From the NCBI GenBank assembly GCA_046341775.1, contig JBKDQQ010000099.1, positions 1-28,736 of the forward strand: a stretch of DNA of 28,736 nt. The letters are read 5' to 3'. Of the stretch, positions 15,937-23,324 are shown piece after piece; positions within the stretch are counted from its first letter, which is position 1; every line of letters begins with the position of its first letter. The notes beneath the pieces were generated by a model, which was not told the DNA's origin, did not search any database, and saw only the letters and a program-made list of their open reading frames with translations. The DNA comes from SXXH01 sp041165735 (lineage in GTDB: Bacteria > Planctomycetota > UBA1135 > GCA-002686595). Both the position numbers and the translations under genes were made by a program.

Positions 15937-16737
15937 ATGGACAAGAACCGCATCTTCGAGCGTGGCCTGGTCGCCGTCGGCCTCGCCGCCTGCGTGCTCG
16001 GCGCAGGACTCGCCGTCGCCAAGCACCTGCACCCCCTCGCCGGCGAATACGCGGCCGGCGTCGGCCGGGCGCTCGCGAACGGCGGCATCCTCGCCGTGGC
16101 GGGCCTCGGCTTCGCCGCGCTGGGTTGGTCGCGCCGCACGCGCGGCGAGGAGTCGAGGGATCTCCTGCTCGAACAGGTGGCGGCGGACTTGGTGCAACTG
16201 CGCGCTCGACTGGACGCGCTGTCCACCGAGGCCCGCGACGCGGGCAGGTCCTCCAAGTCGGAGGACGACCGGTTGTTCCGACTCGCCGCCGCCATCGACC
16301 AATCAGGAGCGCGACTGGACGCGCGGCTCGTGGCCCAGCACGGTGCTCTCGTGGCGGCGCTCGAGCGCCTGCGCGGCGGCGCGCCTGCGACCGTCGCCCC
16401 GCTCGGCGGCGCGCAAGAGTCCTCGCCTTCGACTCCCGCGGAGGCGGACGACCCTTGGCTGGCCACTCCCGAGCCCGAGATCGAGCTCCAAACCGGCTAC
16501 GAGCCCGACGAAGACGACATCGAAGTCGTGGTCGAGCTCGAGGACGAAGACGACGACGGCCCGGGCCTCGGCATCCTCGACGACATCGAAGAGGCGCGCG
16601 GCGCCGGGGCGACGATCCCGCCTCCGCTGTCGGCGCCGCCCGAGGCGAGCCTCGAGACGAAGCTCGCCGCGCTCAAGGACCTGAGGGGCGACCCCGCCGT
16701 GCGCGCCGCGCTCGAGGCCTCGCGCCGCGCGGGCTGA
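15937..16737 (+). CDS. Two-helix membrane protein with coiled-coil and acidic tail, unknown function
   Basis: 266 residues; no family recognised. Two hydrophobic helices lie at about 11-31 (LVAVGLAACVLGAGLAVA) and 48-66 (ALANGGILAVAGLGFAALGW), followed by RR-rich positive residues, so both termini are probably cytoplasmic. Residues about 75-150 are Leu/Ala/Arg-rich and likely helical or coiled coil. Residues about 150-215 are strongly acidic (runs such as DEDDIEVVVELEDEDDD), and a short helix ends the protein. GAGGAA 5 bases before the ATG is a clear Shine-Dalgarno sequence, unusual in this window, and supports the start. It is divergent from ptsI and converges on tex. A membrane scaffold is plausible; nothing supports an enzyme. 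Confidence 0.78.
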   Translation: MDKNRIFERGLVAVGLAACVLGAGLAVAKHLHPLAGEYAAGVGRALANGGILAVAGLGFAALGWSRRTRGEESRDLLLEQVAADLVQLRARLDALSTEARDAGRSSKSEDDRLFRLAAAIDQSGARLDARLVAQHGALVAALERLRGGAPATVAPLGGAQESSPSTPAEADDPWLATPEPEIELQTGYEPDEDDIEVVVELEDEDDDGPGLGILDDIEEARGAGATIPPPLSAPPEASLETKLAALKDLRGDPAVRAALEASRRAG

Positions 16738-16799
16738 ACCTGCGCGAGCGGCCCCCTTCGCGGCGCCGCTGCGTCGCGGCGCCGAGCCTGGCCAGGCGC

Positions 16800-16816
16800 G
16801 GTGGCACCGTGCCACC
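16800..16816. terminator. Hairpin between convergent genes
   Basis: GGTGGCAC/GTGCCACC is a near-perfect palindrome (7-bp stem, 3-base loop) 62 bases after the membrane-protein stop and 84 bases after the tex stop. It could act in both directions. CGCGGCGCCG is also repeated just before it (16760-16783). Confidence 0.45.
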
Positions 16817-16900
16817 GGCACGAAAGCTCCGCCACCACGGCGCCGCCGGGAGCGAGTCGCGGGCTTCGAGGCGCTCGCGCGTTCGAGGCCCGTCGGCCCC

Positions 16901-19720
16901 TCAGCTCTCGTCCTGCTTCTTGAAGAAGTTGGCGAAGGGGTTGTTTACCACGTTCGGCTTCGGGGCGACTTCGTCGAGCCGCACGTACTCGTCGCGCGGC
17001 CCGCGATCGTCGCGCTTGTCGCCGCGACCGCCGGGACCGCCACGCTTCTGCCCGCCGAAGCGGCTGGCGGGCTTGGCCTGCACGGCGCGCGTGTTCTGCG
17101 GCCGTTCCGGCTCGCGCTGCGGCCGATCGGGCCGGCCGCCGCGTCCGCCGCCGCCGCGTTCGCCTTGGCGTCCGCCGCGCTGGCCGCCATCGCCGCGCGG
17201 ACCATCGCCGCGTTGGGGACGCCCCCCCTCGCGCGCGGCCTTCGCCGCCTCGCGACGCGCCAACTCGTGCTCGGGCGGCGGGACGTTCTTGAAGGACAGC
17301 GCGAGGCGCGCACCGCCGACCTCGACGATGCGAGCACGCACGATCTGGCCGACCGACAACAGCTCGCGCGCATCGCGCACGTAGCGGTCGCTGATCTCGC
17401 TGATGTGGACGATGGCGTCGGTCGGCAGGCCGACATCGACGAACACGCCGAATCCGGCCACGCTCGAGACGATGCCCTCGACCACGCGATCCTTCGTGAG
17501 GCGCACCGCCTCGGTGGCGGGATCGAGCAGGTTCGGCCCCCACAGGCGCGGGCGCGGATCGCGTCCGGGGAAGGCCATCTCGCGCGTCAAGTCGCGCCAG
17601 GTGTACTCCTCCACCCCGAAGGCGTCGCGACGCAGGCCGCGGATCGCGCCCGGGCGTCCGAGGCCTTGCTCGACCGACAGCCCGACCGAGTCGAACACGC
17701 GGCGCACGAGGTCGTACTGCTCCGGATGCAGCGCGGTGCAATCGAGCGGCTCGGGCCCGTCGCACACGCGCAGGAAGGCGATCGCGCCCGCCCATTGGGC
17801 CTCGGTCAGCACGCCTTCGGCGCGCAACTCCTCGCGCGTGGCGAAGGGACGCTCGGCGCGACGGGCGACGATCTTCGCCGCCGCCTCCTTGCCGATGCCC
17901 GGCAGGTGCGCGAGCACCGACATGGGCGCGTGGTTGGCGTCGCAACCGACGTGCGCCACCGACGACTCGACCGTCTCGACGAGGGCTCGGCGCAAGTTGG
18001 CCTTGCTGACGAGTCCCTGCTCGAAGCCCAGGCCCAGGTGGCGCGGGTCGATCTTGAGGATCTCCGCCATCGGGTCCTGCAGGCGCCGCGCGAGGCTCGC
18101 CGCCATGCGCGCGGGCACGGCGAGCTGCGCCAGCTCGGCGCGCGCGAGTTCGCTGTTGGCGTAGCTCGACAGCCCGGCCTCGGTCGCGAGCAGCACCCAG
18201 GCGCGCTCGCCCACGGCCTTGAGCGCGCCGCGCAGCCTCGGCGCGGCCGCGCGGGCCGCCTTGCTGTTGGCGAGCGCCAGATGGCGCACGCCGGCGGGTT
18301 GCAGGATCGCGGCCAGCTCGGCCCCGAGCTCCTCGGGCGACTTCTCGCCCACGGCGATCTTCGCCTCCGCGCCCAGCACCGCGCCGTCGGGATCCACGCA
18401 CACGATCGTCCAGTCGCCCTTCGCGCTGACGTCGATCCCCGCGACGGGGTTGCGCGGCAGGACCGGCGTCAAGAGAATTTGACGGAGGTGCTGGGACAGG
18501 AAGCGCAGGGCCTCCTGGTCGGCGCGCTCCTTGAGCTCGAGGCGCACGTCCGGCTCGACCATCGGCATGATGCGGCGCTCGAAGGCCTGGCGCGCCACCT
18601 CGGACAGCAGCGCCTCGTGGGCCGGATGCGTGTGCTTGCCGAGCGCGGCGCGCACCTTGGGCAGCGCGACGGCGGGATCGAGCGTGATGACGGTGGCGAC
18701 CACGCGCTCCTTCTGGCCCTGGCGGATGGCGAGCAGGCGGTGGCCTTGCAATTGGCGCAGCGGCTGGCGGATCCGGAGCAGCGGCTTGTGCTTGCCGACC
18801 TTGGATTCGTCGACGGTGGCGCGCACGGAGAGCACGCCGTTCTTGCGCAGCAGGTTGCGCACCACGCCGCGCAGGCGCGCGTTGCGCCCCAGGCGATCGG
18901 ACAGGATGCGCAGCGCGCCGGCCAGCGCCTCGGCCTCGGAATGCACTTGGCGATCGGGCTGCACGAACGGCTGGCACAGACGCGCGAGGTGCGCGTTCAT
19001 CTGCGCCGACAGGTCGATCTCCTTGACGGGCGCGGCCACGGGCGCCGGCTCGTCGAAGACCAGTTCGGCGTCGTCGTCGGCCCCTTCGGCGGACTCGGCG
19101 GCGGCCTGCTCGGCGGCCGTCGGTTCGGCCTGGGCAGGTTCCATGGCGGCTTGCTCGGCGCCGGCTTGCTCGCCAGCCGACTGCTCGGCGCCGGCGTCCG
19201 CAGCGCCCGCCTGTTCGACGCCCGCCTGTTCGGGCGCGACCTCGACCGCGGACGCGTCGCCCGCGGCGACCTCGGCGTCGGCCGCTTCCTCGGCTTCGAA
19301 GGCCGCGGCTTCGCCCTTCTTCAACGGCGCGACGAGCAGGTCGGCCAACGGGCCGAGGCCGCGATCGAGCGCGAGTTGGACCTCCGGCTCGGGGCGGCGG
19401 TGCGGGATGAAGAGGTCCTCGAGTTCGAACCTGTCCATGCACGACCTGATCGCCTCCAGCTGCGCGGGCGCGATGCTCGTGTCGCGCTCCAGCATGCGCA
19501 GGATCGTGCCGCGGCGGCGATCGAGCTCCTCGAGTTCCTGGCGGCGGCGCGCGAGGCGCCGGATGTGGCTCTCGGGCAGGGCCTCGACTTCCGCGCGGCG
19601 GAATCGTCCGACGAACGGGGCGGTCAAGCCCGCGTCCAGCATCGTCAACAAGTTCTGCACGCTCTCGGGCTTGATCGAGAACTCGTGCGCCAACGTCTCC
19701 ACGATCGGAGTGGCAGTCAC
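16901..19720 (-). CDS. tex: Tex-family RNA-binding transcription accessory protein
   Basis: 939 residues; usual Tex length is about 720-780. The N-terminal helical domain starts LAHEFSIKPESVQNLL and includes DAGLTAPFVGRFRR. The YqgF/RNase H-like domain starts near 425 (AGIDVSAKGDWTIVCVD), a helix-hairpin-helix pair near 605 (LPGIGKEAAAKIVARR), and the S1 RNA-binding domain at about 745-812 (GIVSSVAGFGVFVDVG, AIVHISEIS). Two additions explain the length: a 95-residue Ala/Glu/Gln-rich insertion at about 137-232, and a Gly/Arg-rich tail (about 835-905) before a conserved NNPFANFFKK end. The start codon is GTG; the weak AAGG at the usual distance supports it. Tex proteins act on RNA polymerase or stalled ribosomes and affect toxin and stress gene expression in other bacteria. 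Palindrome C lies within the gene. Confidence 0.93.
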   Translation of the reverse strand: MTATPIVETLAHEFSIKPESVQNLLTMLDAGLTAPFVGRFRRAEVEALPESHIRRLARRRQELEELDRRRGTILRMLERDTSIAPAQLEAIRSCMDRFELEDLFIPHRRPEPEVQLALDRGLGPLADLLVAPLKKGEAAAFEAEEAADAEVAAGDASAVEVAPEQAGVEQAGAADAGAEQSAGEQAGAEQAAMEPAQAEPTAAEQAAAESAEGADDDAELVFDEPAPVAAPVKEIDLSAQMNAHLARLCQPFVQPDRQVHSEAEALAGALRILSDRLGRNARLRGVVRNLLRKNGVLSVRATVDESKVGKHKPLLRIRQPLRQLQGHRLLAIRQGQKERVVATVITLDPAVALPKVRAALGKHTHPAHEALLSEVARQAFERRIMPMVEPDVRLELKERADQEALRFLSQHLRQILLTPVLPRNPVAGIDVSAKGDWTIVCVDPDGAVLGAEAKIAVGEKSPEELGAELAAILQPAGVRHLALANSKAARAAAPRLRGALKAVGERAWVLLATEAGLSSYANSELARAELAQLAVPARMAASLARRLQDPMAEILKIDPRHLGLGFEQGLVSKANLRRALVETVESSVAHVGCDANHAPMSVLAHLPGIGKEAAAKIVARRAERPFATREELRAEGVLTEAQWAGAIAFLRVCDGPEPLDCTALHPEQYDLVRRVFDSVGLSVEQGLGRPGAIRGLRRDAFGVEEYTWRDLTREMAFPGRDPRPRLWGPNLLDPATEAVRLTKDRVVEGIVSSVAGFGVFVDVGLPTDAIVHISEISDRYVRDARELLSVGQIVRARIVEVGGARLALSFKNVPPPEHELARREAAKAAREGGRPQRGDGPRGDGGQRGGRQGERGGGGRGGRPDRPQREPERPQNTRAVQAKPASRFGGQKRGGPGGRGDKRDDRGPRDEYVRLDEVAPKPNVVNNPFANFFKKQDES
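18468..18483. repeat. Palindromic site C, GTCAA-N6-TTGAC
   Basis: GTCAAGAGAATTTGAC lies within tex, just before the YqgF domain, encoding part of HLRQILLTP on the minus strand. Its codon phase differs from copies B and D and the encoded residues look native to Tex, so here the DNA motif is met within a normal protein sequence. It is followed by GG rather than AA. Confidence 0.85.
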
Positions 19721-19754
19721 AGTGTCCGCCTTGGGGGGCTCTTTGGGTCCTGAA

Positions 19755-19786
19755 CGCAGGTCGCGTCGTCTGTTCGGCGACCTGCG
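19755..19786 (-). other. Hairpin in the tex leader
   Basis: CGCAGGTCGC (19755-19764) and GCGACCTGCG (19777-19786) form a perfect 10-bp stem with a 12-base loop, 34 bases before the tex start and downstream of its likely promoter. It would be in the 5' untranslated RNA, where it could bind a regulator or affect translation. Confidence 0.55.
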
Positions 19787-19807
19787 CGGGGCAATCGAAG
19801 GTCGAGA

Positions 19808-19813
19808 ATCATA
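19808..19813 (-). promoter_or_regulatory. TATGAT -10 box of tex
   Basis: TATGAT on the minus strand matches the -10 consensus at 5 of 6 positions and would start a leader of about 80 bases. No good -35 was found at 16-18 bases. Confidence 0.4.
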
Positions 19814-19814
19814 C

Positions 19815-19831
19815 CCGCGACCCCGTCGCGG
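19815..19831 (-). terminator. Hairpin between the propeller gene and tex
   Basis: CCGCGAC/GTCGCGG, a perfect 7-bp stem with a 3-base loop, 70 bases after the stop of the upstream gene and directly before the tex -10 box. Confidence 0.45.
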
Positions 19832-19901
19832 CGACCAGATCGCGCGGCGGAACCGCGCCTCGCGCGCCCGCGCCGGGCCGGACCGGGGCGCGCGGACCGG
19901 C

Positions 19902-20927
19902 CTAGGCGGGCAGTTCGTACAAGGAAGCCCGCTCCTCTTCGGCCACCAGGGCGGCTCCTTGGCAGACGTCCCAGGCCACGGACTCGTCGAGGCCGGGCAC
20001 GGTCCATTCCCCCAGCGCCCGGCCGGTGACCGCGTCGCGGATGTCGATCAAGGCCTCGTGCACGAGGTAGAGCTTGCCGTCGTCGCACTTCATGGCGATG
20101 TCGGGGGTTCCCTCGCCGCGGCGCGTCGAGAGGATGCGCCACCAGCGCGGGCCCTCGCCCGAAGCGCCGTCGGCGGCGAACGAGCACAAGGTGAGCGTGT
20201 CCACGCTTCCCCCGTCCTTGTGCGTGGCGAGGTCGGTCATGAAGCGCGGCATCGCGTCGCGCGGGAGCACCTGCGCGAGGTCGCGCACGAGGAGCGAGAC
20301 GCCGCCTTGCCACGCGCAGATCGAGTGGATCGCCGGCAGGCGCGCCGAGACGACCTCCTCGAGGAAGTCGCCCGTCTGGGCGTCGAGGCGCAGCACGCCC
20401 TGGCGGCTGGTGTTGGCGTTGGTGTAGACGACGAAGATCGAGTTCTTGTGGCGCGCGAGGTCGTGGTACCGCTCGCCGGGGCGACGGTACTGCCACGCCT
20501 CCTCCATCGCGCCCGTGGCGATGGCGACGACGGCGCGCGGCGTCGTGGTCACGCACAGGTCGCCCGCCACCACGGCCGAGTCGAACAGGTCGATCTTGCC
20601 CACGCCGATCAGTTCGCCGTCGGCGAGCCGCATGCGCACGATGCGGTGTCCGTGCGCGCTCGGGCCCAGCACGACGATGTCCTGCTCGGGACCGAAGCCC
20701 GCGCCGAAGCCGCGTCCGTAGCCGACCTCGCACGGCGAGACCCACAGTTGCTCGCCGCTGGCGCGATCGAGCGCGACGAGCTTGCCGGGGATCACGTCGT
20801 CGACCCACTTGCCTCCGGCGGGCTGGTCGTAGCAGTGCAGGAACACCGGGCCGGACGCGCCGATGGCGATGCCGTCCACGATGCTGTCCATCTCGCGGGC
20901 GAAGCGTCGGCGCGCGGTGCGGGTCAT
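19902..20927 (-). CDS. Cytosolic PQQ/WD-like beta-propeller protein, unknown function
   Basis: 341 residues without signal peptide or membrane segment. Repeating blade-like phrases, such as KLVALDRASGEQLWVSP, GVLRLDAQTGDFLEEVV and LYLVHEALIDIRDAVTGRALGEW, resemble PQQ-like or WD-type propellers, in which each blade ends with a residue pair like G-x-x-x-W. No catalytic or cofactor-binding residues are evident, so a binding or scaffolding role is the most that can be said. ATG 20927 was chosen over the longer frame to 20990 because TATCCT lies 9 bases before it and the terminator of fusA occupies the sequence further upstream. It is a single-gene unit between fusA and tex. Confidence 0.78.
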   Translation of the reverse strand: MTRTARRRFAREMDSIVDGIAIGASGPVFLHCYDQPAGGKWVDDVIPGKLVALDRASGEQLWVSPCEVGYGRGFGAGFGPEQDIVVLGPSAHGHRIVRMRLADGELIGVGKIDLFDSAVVAGDLCVTTTPRAVVAIATGAMEEAWQYRRPGERYHDLARHKNSIFVVYTNANTSRQGVLRLDAQTGDFLEEVVSARLPAIHSICAWQGGVSLLVRDLAQVLPRDAMPRFMTDLATHKDGGSVDTLTLCSFAADGASGEGPRWWRILSTRRGEGTPDIAMKCDDGKLYLVHEALIDIRDAVTGRALGEWTVPGLDESVAWDVCQGAALVAEEERASLYELPA

Positions 20928-20936
20928 GGTGCGGAG

Positions 20937-20965
20937 AGGATACGCGGCCCGCGCGCCCCCGACAA
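20937..20965 (-). promoter_or_regulatory. Leaderless promoter TTGTCG-N17-TATCCT
   Basis: On the minus strand, TTGTCG (20960-20965, 4 of 6 to consensus) and TATCCT (20937-20942) are separated by 17 bases, and the ATG follows TATCCT after exactly 9 bases. This is the best example of the TATCCT promoter type in the window; there is no Shine-Dalgarno sequence. Confidence 0.65.
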
Positions 20966-20969
20966 CGAG

Positions 20970-21004
20970 CGGGCCCGCCGCGGAGCGCATCCGCGGCGGG
21001 CCCG
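20970..21004 (-). terminator. Strong terminator hairpin of fusA
   Basis: A perfect 15-bp inverted repeat (CGGGCCCGCCGCGGA at 20970-20984 and its complement at 20990-21004) with a 5-base loop, 23 bases after the fusA stop. It lies just ahead of the next gene's promoter. Confidence 0.85.
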
Positions 21005-21027
21005 TGGTTCCGATCGCGCGAGCCTGG

Positions 21028-23151
21028 TCAGGCGACCACGACGCCCACGCTCTTCAGCACCTCGTTGCCGATGTTGGTCGGCACGTCGCGGTACTCGAAC
21101 AGTTCCATCGCGTAGCTGCCGCGGCCCTGGGTGGCGCCGCGCAGCGCGGAGGAGTAGGCGAACATCTCGGCGATGGGCACGAGCGCGCGCACGACGCGCA
21201 GGTTGCCCAGCGAGTCGACTTCGCTGACTTCGCCGCGGCGGCTGTTGAGGTCGCCGACGACGCCGCCGAGGAACTCCTCGGGCACGCGCACTTCGACCTT
21301 CATGATCGGCTCCAGCAGCACGATGTTGTTCTCGGCCGCCTGCTTGAAGGCCAACTGGCCGGCGAGCATGAAGGCCAGTTCGCTCGAGTCGACTTCGTGG
21401 TACTTGCCGTCGTACAGCGTCGCGCGGATGTTCACGAACGGGAAGCCGGTCTGGCCGCCGCTGTTGAACGCGTTGCGCAGGCCGTCCTCGACCTTGGGGA
21501 TGAACTCGCGCGGCACCGTGCCGCCCTTGATGCTGTCGACGAACTCGAAGTCGCCACCCTCGGTCGCGACGGGGTCGAACTTGACGCTGATGACGGCGTA
21601 CTGGCCGCGACCGCCCGACTGGCGGATGAAGCGCGCCTCGGTGTCGACCGGCTTCTTCAAGCGCTGCTTGTAGGCCACCTTGGGCTTGCCCGTGGTGACC
21701 TCGCACTTGTAGTCGTTCTGCACCCGGTTGACCATGATCTCGAGGTGCAGCTCGCCCATGCCCGAGATGACCAGATCGCCGGTCGCCTCGTTCGTCTGGG
21801 CGCGGAAGGTCGGGTCCTCGCGCTGGAGCTTGCCGAGGATCTCGCCCAGCTTGTCGCGGTCGGCCGACTTCTTCGGCTCGACGGACATCGAGATGACCGC
21901 CTCGGGGAAGACGATCTTGTTGAGCTGGATCGGGCTGTTCTCGTCGCAGAGCGTGTCGCCCGTGAAGGTGTTCTTCAGGCCGATGATGGCGCCGATGTCG
22001 CCGGCGCGGATCTCGTCGACCGCGTCGCGCTTGTTGGCGTGCATCTTCACGATGCGGCCGATGCGCTCCATCTTGCCGGTGCGCGTGTTGAGGAGGCCCG
22101 TGCCCTTCGAGAGCACGCCCGAGTAGACGCGCACGAAGGTCAGGTCGCCCGTCGATTCGGCGATGGTCTTGAAGGCCATCAAGCACACCGGTTCGCTGTC
22201 GAGGCGCTTGCGCACCGTCTTGTTGTCCGTGCGCGGCACGAGGCCTTCGACGTCGGCCAGCTCGATCGGGCTCGGCAGGAAGTCGACCACCGCGTCGAGC
22301 ATGAAGCGCACGCCCTTGTGCTTGAGGGCCGAACCGCACACGACCGGCGACATCTCCATCTTGATCGTGCCGCGGCGGATCGCCTTGTAGACGAGGTCCT
22401 CGGGGCAATCCTTGCCCTCGAGGTACAGGTTCATCAGCTCCTCGTCCTGCTCCGCGGCGATCTCGAGCAGGACGTTGCGGTTCTTGATCGCCGCATCCAT
22501 CAGCTCGGCCGGGATGTCGGCCTCGGTGTAGGCCTTGTCCTCGAGCGTCTCGTCGAACTCGTACATCTTCATGCGCACGAGGTCGATCACGCCGCGGAAT
22601 TCCTTCTCGGCGCCCACCGGCATGTGGATCGGGGCCGGGCGCGCCTCGAGGCGCGTCTTGATGGACTCGATCGCGCCGTAGTAGTCGGCGCCGACGCGGT
22701 CCATCTTGTTGATGAAGCAGATGCGCGGCACGCCGTAGCGGTTGGCCTGGCGCCACACCGTCTCCGACTGGGCCTCGACGCCCGACACCGCGTCGAACAC
22801 GGCGACCGCGCCGTCGAGCACGCGCAGCGAACGCTCGACCTCGACGGTGAAGTCGACGTGGCCGGGCGTGTCGATGATGTTGATCGACACCTGGTTCCAC
22901 TCGCAGAAGGTCGCGGCCGACGGGCTGGTGATGCCGCGCTTGCGCTCCTCCTCGAGGAAGTCCATGGTCGCTTCGCCGTCGTGCACCTCGCCCGCCTCGT
23001 GGATCCGGCCGGCGAGCAGCAGGATGCGCTCGGTCACCGTGGTCTTGCCGGCATCGATGTGCGACATGATGCCGATATTGCGGTGGTGCTCGATCGCGCC
23101 GCGCTTGCCGCTGAAGGGGCGCGGGGATTCCTTGCGAATGACGCCTGCCAT
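21028..23151 (-). CDS. fusA: Elongation factor G
   Basis: 707 residues; the ribosomal translocase GTPase. G1 is SHIDAGKTT (30-38), G3 DTPGHVDF, G4 NKMD, then domains II-V with GRGQYAVISVKF, IPKVEDGLRNA, LRGATQGRGSYAMEL and the C-terminal EYRDVPTNIGNEVL. Switch I reads RGITSPSAAT (72-81): T75, which holds the magnesium, is kept, but the S-P pair is unusual to me where most EF-Gs have [IV]-[TQ]. A 15-residue N-terminal extension precedes the family start. The gene is alone, away from rpsL, rpsG and tuf, so it may be one of several EF-G copies usual in Planctomycetota. Start is ATG 23151, with a promoter at 23263-23290 and a strong terminator after the stop. Confidence 0.95.
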   Translation of the reverse strand: MAGVIRKESPRPFSGKRGAIEHHRNIGIMSHIDAGKTTVTERILLLAGRIHEAGEVHDGEATMDFLEEERKRGITSPSAATFCEWNQVSINIIDTPGHVDFTVEVERSLRVLDGAVAVFDAVSGVEAQSETVWRQANRYGVPRICFINKMDRVGADYYGAIESIKTRLEARPAPIHMPVGAEKEFRGVIDLVRMKMYEFDETLEDKAYTEADIPAELMDAAIKNRNVLLEIAAEQDEELMNLYLEGKDCPEDLVYKAIRRGTIKMEMSPVVCGSALKHKGVRFMLDAVVDFLPSPIELADVEGLVPRTDNKTVRKRLDSEPVCLMAFKTIAESTGDLTFVRVYSGVLSKGTGLLNTRTGKMERIGRIVKMHANKRDAVDEIRAGDIGAIIGLKNTFTGDTLCDENSPIQLNKIVFPEAVISMSVEPKKSADRDKLGEILGKLQREDPTFRAQTNEATGDLVISGMGELHLEIMVNRVQNDYKCEVTTGKPKVAYKQRLKKPVDTEARFIRQSGGRGQYAVISVKFDPVATEGGDFEFVDSIKGGTVPREFIPKVEDGLRNAFNSGGQTGFPFVNIRATLYDGKYHEVDSSELAFMLAGQLAFKQAAENNIVLLEPIMKVEVRVPEEFLGGVVGDLNSRRGEVSEVDSLGNLRVVRALVPIAEMFAYSSALRGATQGRGSYAMELFEYRDVPTNIGNEVLKSVGVVVA

Positions 23152-23262
23152 GGTGGTTCGGGTCTGTGTCGTGGCGGGCGTCGCATGCACGGCGCCTGCC
23201 GGTGGAGTGGGCTTCCCGCGGATGGACCGCGAGCCGATGCATGATCGGAGTTGAGGGCGAAT

Positions 23263-23290
23263 AGGGTAGCGACCATCGGCCAAGGGTCAA
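23263..23290 (-). promoter_or_regulatory. fusA promoter TTGACC-N16-TACCCT
   Basis: On the minus strand, TTGACC (23285-23290, 5 of 6 to the -35 consensus) and TACCCT (23263-23268) give a leader of about 105 bases. It lies between the HMG-CoA reductase stop and the fusA start, so fusA need not depend on upstream transcription. Confidence 0.6.
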
Positions 23291-23324
23291 GCGGGCGACC
23301 TCCCGACCCCCTCGGCAAGGGCCC

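Noticed and set aside
18468..18483. Site C as a recently inserted repeat unit
   Set aside because: The encoded HLRQILLTP fits the expected Tex sequence before the YqgF domain, so no insertion is visible at this copy.
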